The notes: a model not told the origin generated them from the sequence alone. DNA of 64,000 bases from Pseudolysinimonas kribbensis (GCF_030161895.1 NZ_BSVB01000001.1:744001-808000); one strand, 5' to 3'. Shown: positions 1 to 11,101, counted from the stretch's first letter. Program-made: numbers and translations.

Positions 1-3000
1 GCGCGCACGACCATCGTGTAGTTCGAGCCGAAGTTGCCGTTGAACTGCCACCCGGAACTGTGCACCCCTTGTCGTCGCCGTTGATGATCACGTGGTAGGT
101 CACCGGGGTGCCGTAGGTGGTCGCGGCGCCCCAGGTGGCCGTGATCGTCTTGTCGCCGTCGGCGCCGGTCTTCAGGCGCGGGCTGCTCGGGGCACCCACG
201 CCGGGCATCGCGGCCTTCGACGCGACGCTCGGCTTGCTGGTCAACCCGCCCTTGTTGGTGGCCGTCACCGTGAAGGTGTAGTTGCTTCCGACGGCCAGCC
301 TCGCGGTCGCGCTCGTCGTCGTCGACTGGCCGGTCGCACCGCTGTTCGAGCGCCAGGTGTACGTCGTGATGTCGCGCCCGTTGCCGGTGGCTCCCGACCA
401 GGTGAGCTTCACGTGGCCCGAGCCGTCGTTCGTCGGGGTGGCCGTGACCGTCGTCGGCGGCGTCGGTGTGCCGAACGGGATCGCCACGGTGCTCTGCGCG
501 GAGGGTGCCGTCGCCCAGGATGTTCCGCGCGAACACCGTGAACTGGTAATGGCCGCCGTTCACCAGGCCCGTGACGGTCGCCCGCGTGCTCCCGGTGCCC
601 ACGGACTCCTCGCCGGACTTGCCGCCGTCGGAGCCGATCCATCGGATCGTGTAGTCCAGGAGCGGCTCGCCGTTGGTCGCCGGGATCTTCCACTCGATCG
701 TGACCTCGTGATCCTTCTCGCTCAGCACATTCGGCGCGGGCTGGATCTGGCTCGGCACGTCGCGCACGGTCACCAGCAGCCGGCCCGTCACGTCGCGACT
801 CGCGTCACCGGTCGCATCCCGCACCGTGTACGTGATGCTCACCACTCCGATGAACGAGGCGTCGGGCCTGACCGTCACGTGGCCATCGGGCGTGAACGAC
901 ACGGCGGCGGAGGTCTGCGCCGAGTTGTCGACGGTGGCGCGGGTCAGCTGCAGCGGCTTGCCCTGATCGGCGAACGGGTTGTAGTCGTTGGCCAGGACGT
1001 CGATCGGTGCGGTGGCCTTGGCGCGCTGCGCCTTGACGTCGTCCTCGATCGCCTGAGCGCGCGGCCGCGTCGAGGGCACCGTGACGACGTGCACGGTGCC
1101 GGGCACCGTGAAGGAGCGGAAGGCGATGGTGAAGTGCAGGTCGGCGGTCGTGCCGACGCGGGTGCCGAGCGGTGACGACACGCTGAGCGTCGCGCCGGAC
1201 AGGTCGCCGTGGATGAAATCGGTGCCGCCCGTCAGGGCGCCGTAGCGGAACTGCGAGACCACCGACCGGTTCGGATGGGCGGTCGCGGCCCGCAGGTCCA
1301 CCTCCTGGCCGGCTCGCCCGCCTCGATCTGCACCGTCATGGCGGTGAACGAGGGCGCGACGTCCGACTGGTCCGGATTGCCGACCGTCAGCGGCATCGTG
1401 ATGAGCGTGACGCGGCCGGTCGGCTGGGTCGCGGTCGGTCCGTCGGTGACCTGGAACGTGATCGCGGTCTGGCCCCGGAAGCCCTTGCGCGGTGCGTAGC
1501 GCAGGGTGTTCTTGTCGACGACCAGCTTCGACCCGTCGCTGCCCGTCGCCGCCACCTGGTCCGGGTGCGCGAGGGTCACCGGGTTCCCCGAGGGCACGAC
1601 GAGGATGTCCTTCAGATCCCACTGCTTCGAGCCGTCCTGCGGGACGACCGGGTGCGTGCCGGGCTTGAGGTACGGCGGCGGGCTGTAGTCCGACCCGACC
1701 CGGGGCGGCACGATGATGAACGCCTCGGCGCTGAGCTTCGGATCGTCGGGATCGACGACCCTGTAGGCGATGGCGACGCGGTGATCCTGGGCGTGCACGG
1801 TCACCCTCTGGCCGGCGACGTCGGCGAGTCCGGCGTTCGGCCCGACCGTGCTGACCTTGAGCACGTCGTTCTCGCCGTTCGGGTTCTGAATCAGGCGCGA
1901 CACGTCGACCGTGTACTGGGCCTTCTTGCCGAGGTCCTCGGACGAGATGTACCGGTCCTCGGCCGTCGGCGGTTGCAGCGGCGCCTTCTTGTCGACGCGC
2001 ACGATGATGAACGCGTCGTCCTCGCCGCCCTGGCCGTTGGTGATGCGGTAGCCGACGTTGTAGGAGCCCTGGGTCTTGGGCGCGACGATGAGCACCCGCG
2101 CCCCCTCGGTGTGCGCCTTCAGGTGCTTGTCGATGTGGGTGAGCTTCTTCTCCAGCGTGATCGGGTACCCGTTGGGGTCGGAGTCGTTCAGCAGCGGCTG
2201 GACGGCGATCGTCTTGCCGGGTCGCACGGAGACGGTGTCGTCGACCGCGTTCGGCGGCTGCGACTCGGCCGCCCGCGGGATCACGCCGATCCGCACCTCG
2301 CCGACCGCGGTCTTGCCGAGGGCGTCCTGCACCGAATAGCGGAAGCTGTCGGTGCCCGCCGAGGTCGGGTACGCCTCGTAGGTGAAGTGGTCGCTCGCGC
2401 TTTCGACGATGCGGCCGAGCTGCGGCGCGCTCGTGTAGCCGACCAGGGTCACCGAGTCGCCGTCGGGGTCGATGCCGTTCAACGGCACGTCGATGCGGAC
2501 CTTCGCGCCCGCGAACGTGCGCGCGGTCTGCGGATCGGGCACCGGTGCGCGGTCGCCCTTGACATCCGGGGCCGTCACCGTGAGATCGACCGTCGCGTCG
2601 GCGGCCTCGCCGTACTGATCGGCGACCCGGTAGACGACCGAATAGACCCCCGGCTTCTTGGGCGCCTGGTAGCGCAGGGTGTCGCCGGAGACGAACACGA
2701 CACCGTCGCCGGCCGCGTGCGTGTCGACCAGCCGGGGCTGCAGGGTCAGTTGCGCCTGGTCGGGGCTCGAGTCGTTGTCGAGCACATCGACCGTGGCGAT
2801 GTCACCCGCGCGCACGGTGGCGTGGTCGTCGACGGCGATCGGCGGCTGCCGGTCGACGACGGGCGGTACCGGCACGATCGTCACGCCCGCGACCGCGCTC
2901 GCGTCGCCGTCGGAGACGGTGTAGGTGAACTGCGTCTGCGTGGTGAGGGACGCCGAGTCGCTGATCCGCACGATCGTGTTGTTCAGCACCTCGACCTTGA

Positions 3001-5194
3001 CGCCCGGATCGAGGGCGGACGTGTCGATCGACTGCACCGCGAGCACCTTGCCGGTGGGCGACACGTCGTTGTCGAGCACGCTCACCTCGCTCGACTGGCC
3101 CTGGCGCAGGTAGGCGGTGTCGGTGACGGCGACCGGCGGGATCGCGTCCTGCGGCCGCTGCGCGAAGTCGGCCCGCACGATGCCGACCGAGGTGCTCGGC
3201 CCCGCCCCGAGCTCGTACTCGAAGTAGACGGTGCCGGGACGGCTCGATGTCACGTCGACCGTGCCCTGGTCGAGGTTGGGGGTGACCGTGGCGCCGCCCG
3301 GCACGTCCTTGACGCCCAGCAGCTGGAGCGGCTGCCCCGAGGGCGAGGTGTCGTTCTGCAGCGGGGAGATCTTGATCGTGTCGCCGGCGAAGCCCTGACC
3401 GAAGTCGGGCGTTCCCACCGGGTCGAGCGAGCCGGCGGGCTTGACGGCGACCGTGAGCTGGCCCGTGGTCGAGGCGCGCCCGTCCGAGACCGTGAAGTTC
3501 ACCGTCTTGAGGCCCACCTGGCCGCTCGTGGACTGGAAGGTGAGCGTGCCATCCGGCGTGAAGCGCACCTGGTCCTGCGACGCGGGCGCGGCGTTCTGCA
3601 GCAGGATGTCGTCGCCGTCGGGGTCGCGGAAGTCCTGCAGCACGTTGTAGGTGATCGTCTGGCCGTCCTCGACGCTCACGGCGGCCTTGCGATGCGAGAC
3701 GGGGGCCGAGTTGCGATCCGGCGGCACGACGTGGACGTCGACGGTCGTGTCCGCCGTGCCGTTGGGCCGGCCGTCGCTCACGGTGTAGCGGAACGACGCG
3801 CTGCCGGCCGCATCCGCCGCGGGGGTGAACTGCAGCGCGCGACCGCCGTCGATCGGATCCAGGTGGCCGAGCGAGTCGGGGATCGCCGTGAAGTCGGTGA
3901 TGACCAGCACGTCGCCGTCGGGATCGGTGTCGTTGTCGAGCACGGGCAGCACCGTGGTGCGCCCCGCACGCACGCCGAACGTGTCGGGCGTCGCGGTCGG
4001 CGGGTGGTTGACGTTCGTGCGCTTGGCGAGCGTGTCCTCGAACGACTCGACGCTCGACTTCGTCTTGTCGATCTGGTCGTTCTGCTGCTCCTTGGGCGGT
4101 GTGACCTCGTCCCAGTTGTCGACGAGATGCAGCGAGTCGGCCATGACCCAGACGTTGCCGGTGTCGAGGTTGTTCAGGGCGACCACGTGGCCGTTGACCC
4201 GGAAGGCGAGCTCGTCGCCCGAGGTCTTCTGGTGGATCGTCGCCTTCTGCGGCTGCCGCCCGTCGCACGCCAGCAGATAGCGCTGCGAGGCGCCCCACGC
4301 GCCGTGGGCGCAGCCATCGACCCAGACCGGGGCGATCGCCCCGTTGCCGGAGGACGAGTCGGGGATGCCGGCCATGATCCGCGTGACCGTGCCGCCGCCG
4401 AGCGGCACCTCCATGAGCTCGTCGCGCCCCTCGAGCACCGCATATCCGTGCGCCGCGCTCGCCTGCTGCAGCTTGAGCGCGGGAGCCGGCAGCTCGACGG
4501 TCGGGCCGCCGACGACCAGGAGCTTCTTCGCCCCGGGCTCGAGCACGACCGCCTTCTCGCCCACCGACGAGATCTGATTGTCGACCGGGATGTCGGCCCC
4601 GGCCGTCGTCGGACGCGCCCCCGGCCGCGGCACGGTGACGATCTCGTGGTTCTTCGGCGAGGTCGCGACGACGACGCCCGTCGGCGTGACGGTCGCGTGC
4701 CCGCCCGCGCCCAGCTTGATGTCGGGGTGCCGGGTGGCGGGGTCGAAGCTCAGCTGGTTGCTCACGTCGATCGACCACAGCGCACCGTTGGAGGGGTCCA
4801 CGATCGCGAGGGTCGAGCCGCCGAGCGCGACCTCCGCGTTCTTCGGCAGGTCGGCGCGCTGGCCGAGCGTCGTGTAGGCGGGATCGATCCGCTCGAGCGT
4901 GTGGGCCGTGCGGTTGATCAGGAAGACGTCGCGGCCGGACTGGACGACATCCATCGACGCGGTCGTCGCCTGCACCGACGCGTCGAGCTCGTCGATCTGC
5001 CTGTTGAGCCGGCCGGCGAGCTCCTGCTGGGAGTTCGTCACCCAGACGTCGCGCTGGGTGAGGTCGACGTCGCTCACCGGGAAGCCGTGGTACAGCGCCG
5101 CCACGGTGAGCGGCACCCCGGCCGCCACCGCGATCACGGCGGTCGAGCCGATCGCCTTGCGGGCGCGGCTCCAGCCGCGCAACCAGCGCAACAC
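1..5194 (-). CDS. Giant surface protein of module B: N-terminal anchor, propeller-like region, about 11 cadherin/Big-type repeats, Fn3 tail (3' end beyond the window)
   Basis: An extracellular adhesin-like protein, over 1,700 aa within the window. A hydrophobic signal anchor lies near the N-terminus (VIAVAAGVPLTVAALYHGF). Residues of about 60-370 look propeller-like, with a conserved Cys pair (VDGCAHGAWG, LLACDG). About 11 tandem Ig/cadherin-like repeats follow, each with an Asp-rich Ca-binding-type loop ([22 protein letters not shown]), and then at least three Fn3 domains. The reading frame breaks near 1306 (one base missing), near 505 (net two missing or one extra) and near 66 (one G missing in GGGG); homology to the paralogue at 17740-23209 continues through all three. 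The start is uncertain: GTG at 5194 behind a G-rich stretch, or ATG at 5214 if the G run at about 5203 is one base short. Ligand unknown. Confidence 0.85.
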
Positions 5195-5279
5195 TCGCAA
5201 CCCCCGGGTCTCATCGGACGTACTCTCGGGCCGTCCCTGAACGACGCTCGACGCTAACACGGCCCTCGAAGGGGGCGAA

Positions 5280-5295
5280 TGGGGAGCACTCCCCA
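5280..5295. promoter_or_regulatory. 16-bp palindrome upstream of the module B surface protein
   Basis: TGGGGAGCACTCCCCA (14 of 16 positions self-complementary) lies between the FHA-winged-helix gene and the surface-protein gene. It is 15/16 identical to the palindrome at 9771-9786. On the minus strand both sites are followed after 19-20 nt by GTGTT, so I read them as operator/promoter elements of module B, possibly bound by the neighbouring winged-helix proteins. A terminator role cannot be excluded. Confidence 0.45.
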
Positions 5296-5320
5296 CGCGG
5301 GCGCCGAGACCGCGTCGGGG

Positions 5321-6040
5321 CTAGTCCGACTCGGAACCGGCGTCGTCGAGCAGCGGCAGGTCGTCGACCGAGACGAGGTGGCTCGCGATCGCGTATTCGA
5401 CGAGCCGCGCCCGGCGGCCGGTCGCCAGCCGGCCCGGGCCGCCGCGGAGCCCCGGCACCCCGAGCTTGTCGAGCTTGTCGCAGACGTTGTCGAGCTTGCG
5501 ATTGAAGGTGGTCATCGACCACCCCAGCCGCTTCGCGGCGTCGGCGGATGCGGGGATCGCCCCACGACCCGGAACCGACTGGGTGAGCACGCCCTCCGCG
5601 AGCGCGAGCACGAGCTGGCGCTGCGTGCGGGTGAGCGTCACGGGCATGACGGTCGTCGCGCTCGAGAGCGCCGCTCCCGAGGTGCTCGTGTTGAACCAGT
5701 CGGCCTCGGTGCGGATCGTGAAGTCGTAGGTGGTCGACCCGGCGCTGAACATGACGTGCATGACCGGGAAGACGATGGGCAGCCGCGCGCCCGGCGCGAG
5801 CCAGGCCTGCACCTGGCCGGTGCCGTCGCTCACCGTCGCGGAGAGCAGGCTGCCCACGTTGGAGAGCCACCACATGTCGTACTCGACGGCGAGGCGGAGG
5901 AAGTGCCGGTGCAGGTAGGGGTTCTCGTCGATGCTGAGGTCGCCCTCGCGCCCGATCGTGAACTCGTCGCCGGGCTGCACGACGTACTCCTCGCCGATGA
6001 AGTCGACGGTGAGCGTGCCGATGGCCGGAGCGCTGGTCAC
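5321..6040 (-). CDS. FHA-like domain plus C-terminal winged-helix-like protein (module B)
   Basis: 239 aa. Residues of about 10-110 resemble a forkhead-associated domain (FTIGREGDLSIDENPYLHRH; later LSNVGS), but the usual Ser and Asn-Gly positions are altered, so phospho-threonine binding is uncertain. Residues of about 130-230 look like a winged-helix/HTH module (LTRTQRQLVLALAEG; LGWSMTTFNRKLDNVCDKL). No membrane segment is visible. The GTG start overlaps the kinase stop by 4 bp. Its paralogue is at 10325-11101. Location next to kinase and surface-protein genes suggests a regulator that reads kinase output; DNA binding is inference. Confidence 0.75.
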   Translation of the reverse strand: MTSAPAIGTLTVDFIGEEYVVQPGDEFTIGREGDLSIDENPYLHRHFLRLAVEYDMWWLSNVGSLLSATVSDGTGQVQAWLAPGARLPIVFPVMHVMFSAGSTTYDFTIRTEADWFNTSTSGAALSSATTVMPVTLTRTQRQLVLALAEGVLTQSVPGRGAIPASADAAKRLGWSMTTFNRKLDNVCDKLDKLGVPGLRGGPGRLATGRRARLVEYAIASHLVSVDDLPLLDDAGSESD

Positions 6041-7688
6041 GGATAGCACCCCGTCGTCGCCTCGGAGGTGCGGCCGTCCGGTGCGATCGTGTCGAGCCTG
6101 ACGCAGACCCGCTGGTTCGGGGTGAGGCCGGTCCGCACGACCACCGGCGTGCGCACCGAGGTCTTCGCGTCCGCGTTCTCGCCCGGCGCCCACTGGTAGC
6201 CCGCCGCGTTCTTCACCGGCGCGAACGTGAAGGTGACCGCCGTGCCGTCGGCGCTCGCCGTCGCGCGGACGAATCGCGGCGCCTCGGGCGCGCCGCCGAT
6301 GACGGCGCTCGAGCCGGAGGCGGTCGGGCTCGGGGTCGGATCGACGGCCTGACCCCCGTGAGCACGATCGACGTCGTCACCGCGGCGGCGACCACGACGA
6401 GGGCGACGGCGGCGAGGACGACGCGCAGGCGCGGGACGCGGCGGCCCGGCCGCGGTTCGACGGGCGCCGCGGTCGACGGATCGGGAGCCGGCGCGGCCGG
6501 CTCGGGGCGCGGGCGGATGACGGTGTGCTCGGGAGCGGACGACGCGGACGCGGGCGCCTCGGCGGCGGGCGCCTCGGGCGACACGACGGCGAGACCCCGG
6601 ACCCGGGTGGGCGCGAGCTCCGCGGCGGCGACGGCCGCGGCCGGATGCCCGGCGCCGGCCGACGTCGGCGCCGGCGCGGCGGGCTGCGCGTGAATGGTCG
6701 CCACGCCGCGCACCCGGGTCTCGGGGGCCTCGTCGGTCGGGGCGACGGCATCCGGCTCGTCATCCCCGCCGATGGAGGGGAGCTCGATGCTCGTCGGTGC
6801 GTAGCCGAGCTCGAGCTCGACCCTCTGCAGGGCCCGGGCGAACTCGACCGCGGACTGGTAGCGGTCGACGCGACGCACGGCCATGCCCTTGGTCAGCACC
6901 GCGACGAGCGAGGCGGGCACGTCGTCCCGGTCGAGCCGGGTGACGGCCCCGCGCTCGATGCGGCCGATGAGGTCGAGCGTGCCGTTGGACCGGCCGGGCA
7001 CCTCGAACGGGGTGCGGCCGGCGAGCAGGGTCCAGATCGTGGCGGCGAGCGAGAAGACGTCGGAGCGCACGTCGGGATCCGGATCGTCGTCGAACATCTC
7101 GGGCGGCGACCACGGCACGCTCATGCCGATCGACTGCCCGGTGCCGCCGGTCTCGTCGCCGCGCGGGATGCCGGCCGTCATGGTGTGGATCGGCAGCTCC
7201 TCCACCGCGGACGAGATGCCGAAGTCGGTGAGCGCCGGCCAGCCGTACTCGTTGGTGAGCACGTTGGCCGGCTTGATGTCGCGATGCAGGATGCCGGCCG
7301 CGTGCGCCGTCGCGACCGCGCTCGAGAGCCGCACCCCGGTGCGCAGCGCATCGGCGACCGAGAACCGCTCCCTCTTGTACTGCTCGCTGAGGCTCGGGCC
7401 GGCGCAGTACTCCATGACGAAGTACGGGCGCTCATCGGGCGTGATGTCGGCGGAGTAGATGGTGACGATGTACGGGTGCGCCGAGAGCTGCGCCATGAGG
7501 TTCGCCTCGTCGACGAAAGCGCGGCGCGCCGCGGGCGTGAGCTCCTCCGCGAGCAGCACCTTCACGGCGACGGGGCGACGCGGCAGCCGCTGCAGGTAGA
7601 GGAAGACGTCGGAGAAGCCGCCGGCGCCGAGCAGGCGCTGGTACTCGTAGCCCTGCAACTCCGGGGCGGCCGAGGCGGTCCGCCTCAT
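6037..7688 (-). CDS. Membrane Ser/Thr protein kinase with extracellular Fn3-like head (module B)
   Basis: 550 aa after correcting one break at 6353-6357 (GGGGG one base short). The N-terminal kinase domain has GAGGFSDVFLY, the VAVK lysine, HRDIKPANVL, DFG and SPPEMF, so it appears active. A Pro/Ala-rich linker containing repeated TRVRG motifs leads to one membrane helix (VVLAAVALVVVAAAVTTSIVL) and an Fn3-like extracellular domain ending in a disulphide-capable Cys pair. The ATG overlaps the preceding FHA stop (ATGA) and the stop overlaps the next gene. It probably phosphorylates FHA partners encoded here in response to an envelope signal. The paralogue is at 23318-24858. Confidence 0.88.
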
Positions 7689-8909
7689 GCGGCGTCCCCC
7701 GCGCCCGTGTCCGCGCGCTCGACGCGCAGTTTCGACTCGCCCAGGTCGATGACCGTGCCCGGGATCACCGGAGTCGGCTCGTCGGCGCGCAGCAGTTGGG
7801 GCTGCTTGCCGGGCAGCACGACCGAGGTGCCGTTGCGGGAGCGCAGGTCGGTCACGACGACCGTGTCGCCCTCGAGCGCCACACGCACGTGGCTGCGGGA
7901 GACGTCGGGGTCGCCCTCGATCGTGACGAGGCGCGGCATCCGGCCGTCGACGACGCGGGCGGTCGGGGCACGACCCAGGATGAGCTCCCCGACGAGGGCC
8001 TCTCGATGGCCGTCGGGCAGGACCAGCGCGTAGCGGTGCGCGGCGGCGGCAGGGGCGATCTCGTCCGGCGCGGGTCGGGTGCGGGTCGCGCGACCCCGCA
8101 GGTCTCCGCTCAGCACCGTCTCGCCGTCGTGGTCGCCGTCGTCGTCGATTTCGTCGTCGGCCGATGCGCCGGCGCCGGACTCGTCGTGGGGCGGCGCGGC
8201 CGGCGCGGAGGCAGAGGCGGGCGCGGGCGTCGGCGGGTCGGCCTCCTCGTCGACCGGCTCGGGGCGCACCGCCGCGGCCTCGACCGGCCGCACGATCGTC
8301 GCCTCGAACAGGCGGTCGTAGCCGAGTCCCCCTCGTCGGGCTCGACCATCGTGTGCTCGTCGACGGCCGGGATGAGCGCGGGGGCGGGCGAAGGGGCAGG
8401 ACCGGGGGCCGGCGCGGGGCTCGGATGCGCGGCAGCTGCGGGCGACGGCGCGCGGTCGGACGCGGGCCGGGCCGCGGACTCCCCACGTCGATCCGGACAC
8501 CGAGCACGGCGCCGCGCTCGAGCGGGAGGGCGGCCCCGGTCGACGCGACGGGAGCGACGAGCGAGGCCGAGGCGGCATCCACCTCGTGCTCCATCCAGGT
8601 GCGGGCGCCCCGCCCGGTGAGCTCGTCGACCGCGTCGCCCGCACCGGCGACCCGCACCACGGCGTGGCCGCGGATCACCGCGTGCCGCGGGCGTCCCGCC
8701 TCGTCGGTCAGCACGAGGGCGAAGTCGGGGGCGACCGAGACGCCCGAACCCGCGAGCACGTCGAGCACCGGCTGCACCGGGTCGCTCGCCGAGAGCGCCG
8801 CGAGCAGCTCCTCGGCACGCTCCGCCGCGTGCGCGACGAGCAGCGCGCCGGCCGGCCCGACGACCGCGAGCCATGCCCCGGACGGATCCGCGACCACCCG
8901 CGCGGTCAT
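7685..8909 (-). CDS. Long FHA-domain protein (module B)
   Basis: 408 aa after correcting two breaks in G runs (8326-8330 and about 8479-8482). Residues of about 1-150 form an N-terminal domain shared with the module A protein at 11098-12164 (VLDVLAGSGVSVAPDFALV; TWMEHEVDAASASLV). A Pro/Ala/acidic linker follows. The C-terminal FHA domain has LILGRAPTARVV, VSRSHVRV and RSRNGTSV, the expected Arg, Ser-x-x-His and Asn-Gly phospho-threonine contacts. Threonines in the linker (HTMVEPDE, ATIVRP, ETVLSG) are plausible kinase targets. Overlaps PP2C and kinase genes by 4 bp each. Likely a cytoplasmic adaptor of the phospho-relay. Confidence 0.82.
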
Positions 8910-9694
8910 CCGATGCCCCGCGGCAGGGTGTCCTCGAGCTGGCGGGGGCGCTCGCGCGTGCCCGTGCCAACCCGGGTGGCGTCGTCGCCGCCGCCGGTCT
9001 CGACGACGATCGCGCTCACGTTGTCGCGCCCGCCGGAGGCGAGCGCCGCCTCGACCACGGCATCCGCGAGCGAACCGCCGTCGTCGCCGGTGTGCGCCGC
9101 GAAGATGTGCTCCATGCGCTCGAGCGGCAGCTCCTTCGTGAGGCCGTCGGAGCAGATGAGGAAGGACTGCCCGTCGACGTACGGCAGCAGCCAGACGTCG
9201 ACCTCGACCTCCTCGAACGGGCCGATCGCCCGTGTGATCGTGTTGCGCTCCGGATGCCGATCGGCCTCGAGCGGCGAGAGCTCGCCCGCTTCGATCAGCT
9301 CCTGCACGACCGAGTGATCCACCGTCAGCTGCGTGAGGGTGCGGCCGCTCCAGCTGTAGACGCGGGAGTCGCCGACGTTGACGATCGTCCAGTGCTTCTC
9401 GCCCTCGGCCGAGACGCTGACGGCCATGCCGGTGAGCGTCGTGCCCGAGACGGTCTCCGCCCCGAGCGCGTGCACGGCGGCGTTGGCCGCGTGCACGGCC
9501 TCGACGATCGCGGCCGCCGCGGTGGGCCGACCCGCCGGGATCGCGGCGTCGATGACCTCGATCGTCGTGCGGCTCGCGACGTCGCCGCGACTGTGCCCGC
9601 CCATGCCATCGGCGACCAGGTAGACGGGGTAGCGGGCGAGCACGCTGTCCTCGTTGACCTCGCGCACCCGGCCGAGGTCGGTGCGGACGCTCAC
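8906..9694 (-). CDS. PP2C-family Ser/Thr protein phosphatase (module B)
   Basis: 262 aa, soluble, a PPM/PP2C metal-dependent phosphatase that presumably reverses phosphorylation by the linked kinase. Motifs seen: NEDSVLA, ADGMGGH (metal-binding Asp), GDSRVY, SDGLT and GGRDNVS. I use the GTG start at 9694; an ATG at 9731 would be in frame if the C run at about 9711-9717 were one base short, adding a short N-terminus. The last codons overlap the FHA gene (ATGA). It is the first gene after a 100-bp gap, so it may head its own transcription unit. Confidence 0.9.
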   Translation of the reverse strand: MSVRTDLGRVREVNEDSVLARYPVYLVADGMGGHSRGDVASRTTIEVIDAAIPAGRPTAAAAIVEAVHAANAAVHALGAETVSGTTLTGMAVSVSAEGEKHWTIVNVGDSRVYSWSGRTLTQLTVDHSVVQELIEAGELSPLEADRHPERNTITRAIGPFEEVEVDVWLLPYVDGQSFLICSDGLTKELPLERMEHIFAAHTGDDGGSLADAVVEAALASGGRDNVSAIVVETGGGDDATRVGTGTRERPRQLEDTLPRGIG

Positions 9695-9770
9695 CAGGGG
9701 CTCGGCGTCCCGGGGGCGCGGCGCGGCGGGGTCATCGTTTCATTGAACACCGGATCGGGCGGCGGCGGGG

Positions 9771-9786
9771 TGGGGAGCGCTCCCCA
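9771..9786. promoter_or_regulatory. Perfect 16-bp palindrome upstream of the PP2C gene
   Basis: TGGGGAGCGCTCCCCA is fully self-complementary and lies in the 100-bp gap between the short FHA gene and the PP2C gene. It is the same element, apart from one base, as the site at 5280-5295, and has the same distance (20 versus 19 nt) to a GTGTT sequence on the minus strand. Candidate operator; could alternatively act as a terminator stem. Confidence 0.5.
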
Positions 9787-9794
9787 TGGCCGTG

Positions 9795-10328
9795 TCAGCA
9801 CTCGATGCGCACCGTGTAGCGGCCGAGCTCGAGGTCGGCCGGCAGCGAGACGAGCAGGCCGCCCTCGGCCGGCACGGGGGCGCGTCCCCCGGCGAGCACG
9901 AGCGTCGTGCCGTTCGTCGAATGCAGGTCGCGCACGCGCACGCCGGCCGGGTCGGGCGTGAGCAGGACGTGGGTCTTCGAGACGGTCTTCTGCGGGTCGG
10001 CGACCGTGACCGGGTGGGCATCCGGCGCCTCGTCCGGCTGCGAGGGATCCCTCCCGACGATCACGGCGCGGTCGAGGGCGATCTCCTCGCCGCCCGGCAA
10101 CACGAGACGCCAGGCCGCCGGCGCGGCGGGAGCCGGCGGCGATGCCGCCGCGGGCGGCGCACCGGGCCCGGGCGCGGCCGCAGGAGCCGGCGGCAGGATC
10201 ACGGGCGGCACGGCGGCATCCACCCGGGGGACCCGGCGTGTGGCGGATTCGAGCCGTGGCTGGTCCGGCGGCGGCGTCCCCGCCCCGCCCGGACGGGCGC
10301 CGGGCAGGAGGAACGGGTTCTCGCTCAT
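9795..10328 (-). CDS. Short FHA-domain protein
   Basis: 177 aa. A low-complexity Pro/Ala N-terminal half is followed by a canonical FHA domain from about residue 70: VIVGRDPSQPD, VSKTHVLL and STNGTTLV carry the phospho-threonine binding residues. No membrane segment. Its ATG overlaps the stop of the FHA-winged-helix gene, so it ends the run of genes that begins with module A. Probably a phospho-dependent adaptor; partner unknown. No counterpart is seen beside the other FHA-winged-helix gene. Confidence 0.82.
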   Translation of the reverse strand: MSENPFLLPGARPGGAGTPPPDQPRLESATRRVPRVDAAVPPVILPPAPAAAPGPGAPPAAASPPAPAAPAAWRLVLPGGEEIALDRAVIVGRDPSQPDEAPDAHPVTVADPQKTVSKTHVLLTPDPAGVRVRDLHSTNGTTLVLAGGRAPVPAEGGLLVSLPADLELGRYTVRIEC

Positions 10329-11101
10329 GTCGCCGGCTCGAGCAGGGCGAGGTCATCCGCCGTGATCAGGCGCGTGGCCACCGCGTACTCGACGAGGCGC
10401 AGCCGACGGTTCGTCGCGAGACTGTCCCGGCCACCGCGCAGGCCGCTCACGCCGATGCGGTCGAGCTTCTCGCAGACGTTGTCGAGCTTGCGGTTGAACG
10501 CCGTGAGGGTCCAGCCGAGACGCGCAGCCGCCTCCGCCGAGCCCGGGATCTCGCCGCGGCCGGTCGACCCGCCACGCAGCAGCGGCTCGGCGAGCGCGAC
10601 GACGAGCTGGCGCTGGCTGTGGGTGAGCGGCACGTGGCCGATGGTCTCGTCCGCGGAGCCGACGGTGCGCGGGGTGGGCAGCACGGGCGGGCCGAAGAAC
10701 GCCGCGTCGCTCGAGATCTCGAGCTCGTAGCTCGTCGACCCGGCCCCGAACACGACCTGCACGCGGTCGAACACGAGCGGGAGCCGGGCGCCCGGCGCGA
10801 GCGTGGCCTGCACCTGGCCGCTGCCGTCGGTGAGGGTCGCCGACAGCAACGTGCCGACGTTCTCGAGCCACCAGAGGCCGACCTCGGAGCGCAGGCGCAG
10901 GAACTGGCGGTGCAGGTACGGGTTGTCGTCGACGTTGAGGTCGGCGTCGCGGCCGATCGAGAACGCGGTGCCCGGTCGCACCTCCGCGCTCCGGTCGCCG
11001 TAGCGCACCCGCAGCGCGGTGAGGGGCGGTGGCACGGTCTCGCCGCTCAGCCCGCCGCGGGAGGCCGTCCCGGCCGGCAGCGCCGACGCGGGGCCGCTCA
11101 T
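10325..11101 (-). CDS. FHA-like domain plus C-terminal winged-helix-like protein (module A)
   Basis: 258 aa, paralogue of the protein at 5321-6040. The FHA-like N-terminus has FSIGRDADLNVDDNPYLHRQ and WWLENVG; the Asn-Gly pair is replaced by NVG in both copies. The C-terminal half matches its partner closely (LTHSQRQLVVALAEPLL; LGWTLTAFNRKLDNVCEKLD; RLRLVEYAVATRL) and looks like a winged helix. The start overlaps the upstream FHA stop by 4 bp. Conservation of the C-terminal domain between copies suggests a shared target, perhaps the palindromes at 5280 and 9771. Confidence 0.75.
   Translation of the reverse strand: MSGPASALPAGTASRGGLSGETVPPPLTALRVRYGDRSAEVRPGTAFSIGRDADLNVDDNPYLHRQFLRLRSEVGLWWLENVGTLLSATLTDGSGQVQATLAPGARLPLVFDRVQVVFGAGSTSYELEISSDAAFFGPPVLPTPRTVGSADETIGHVPLTHSQRQLVVALAEPLLRGGSTGRGEIPGSAEAAARLGWTLTAFNRKLDNVCEKLDRIGVSGLRGGRDSLATNRRLRLVEYAVATRLITADDLALLEPAT

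Noticed and set aside
1565..5257. Long plus-strand open frame of over 1,200 codons
   Set aside because: It is antisense to the surface protein, its composition is Arg/Val/Gly/His-rich without domains, and it arises from GC-rich codon bias.
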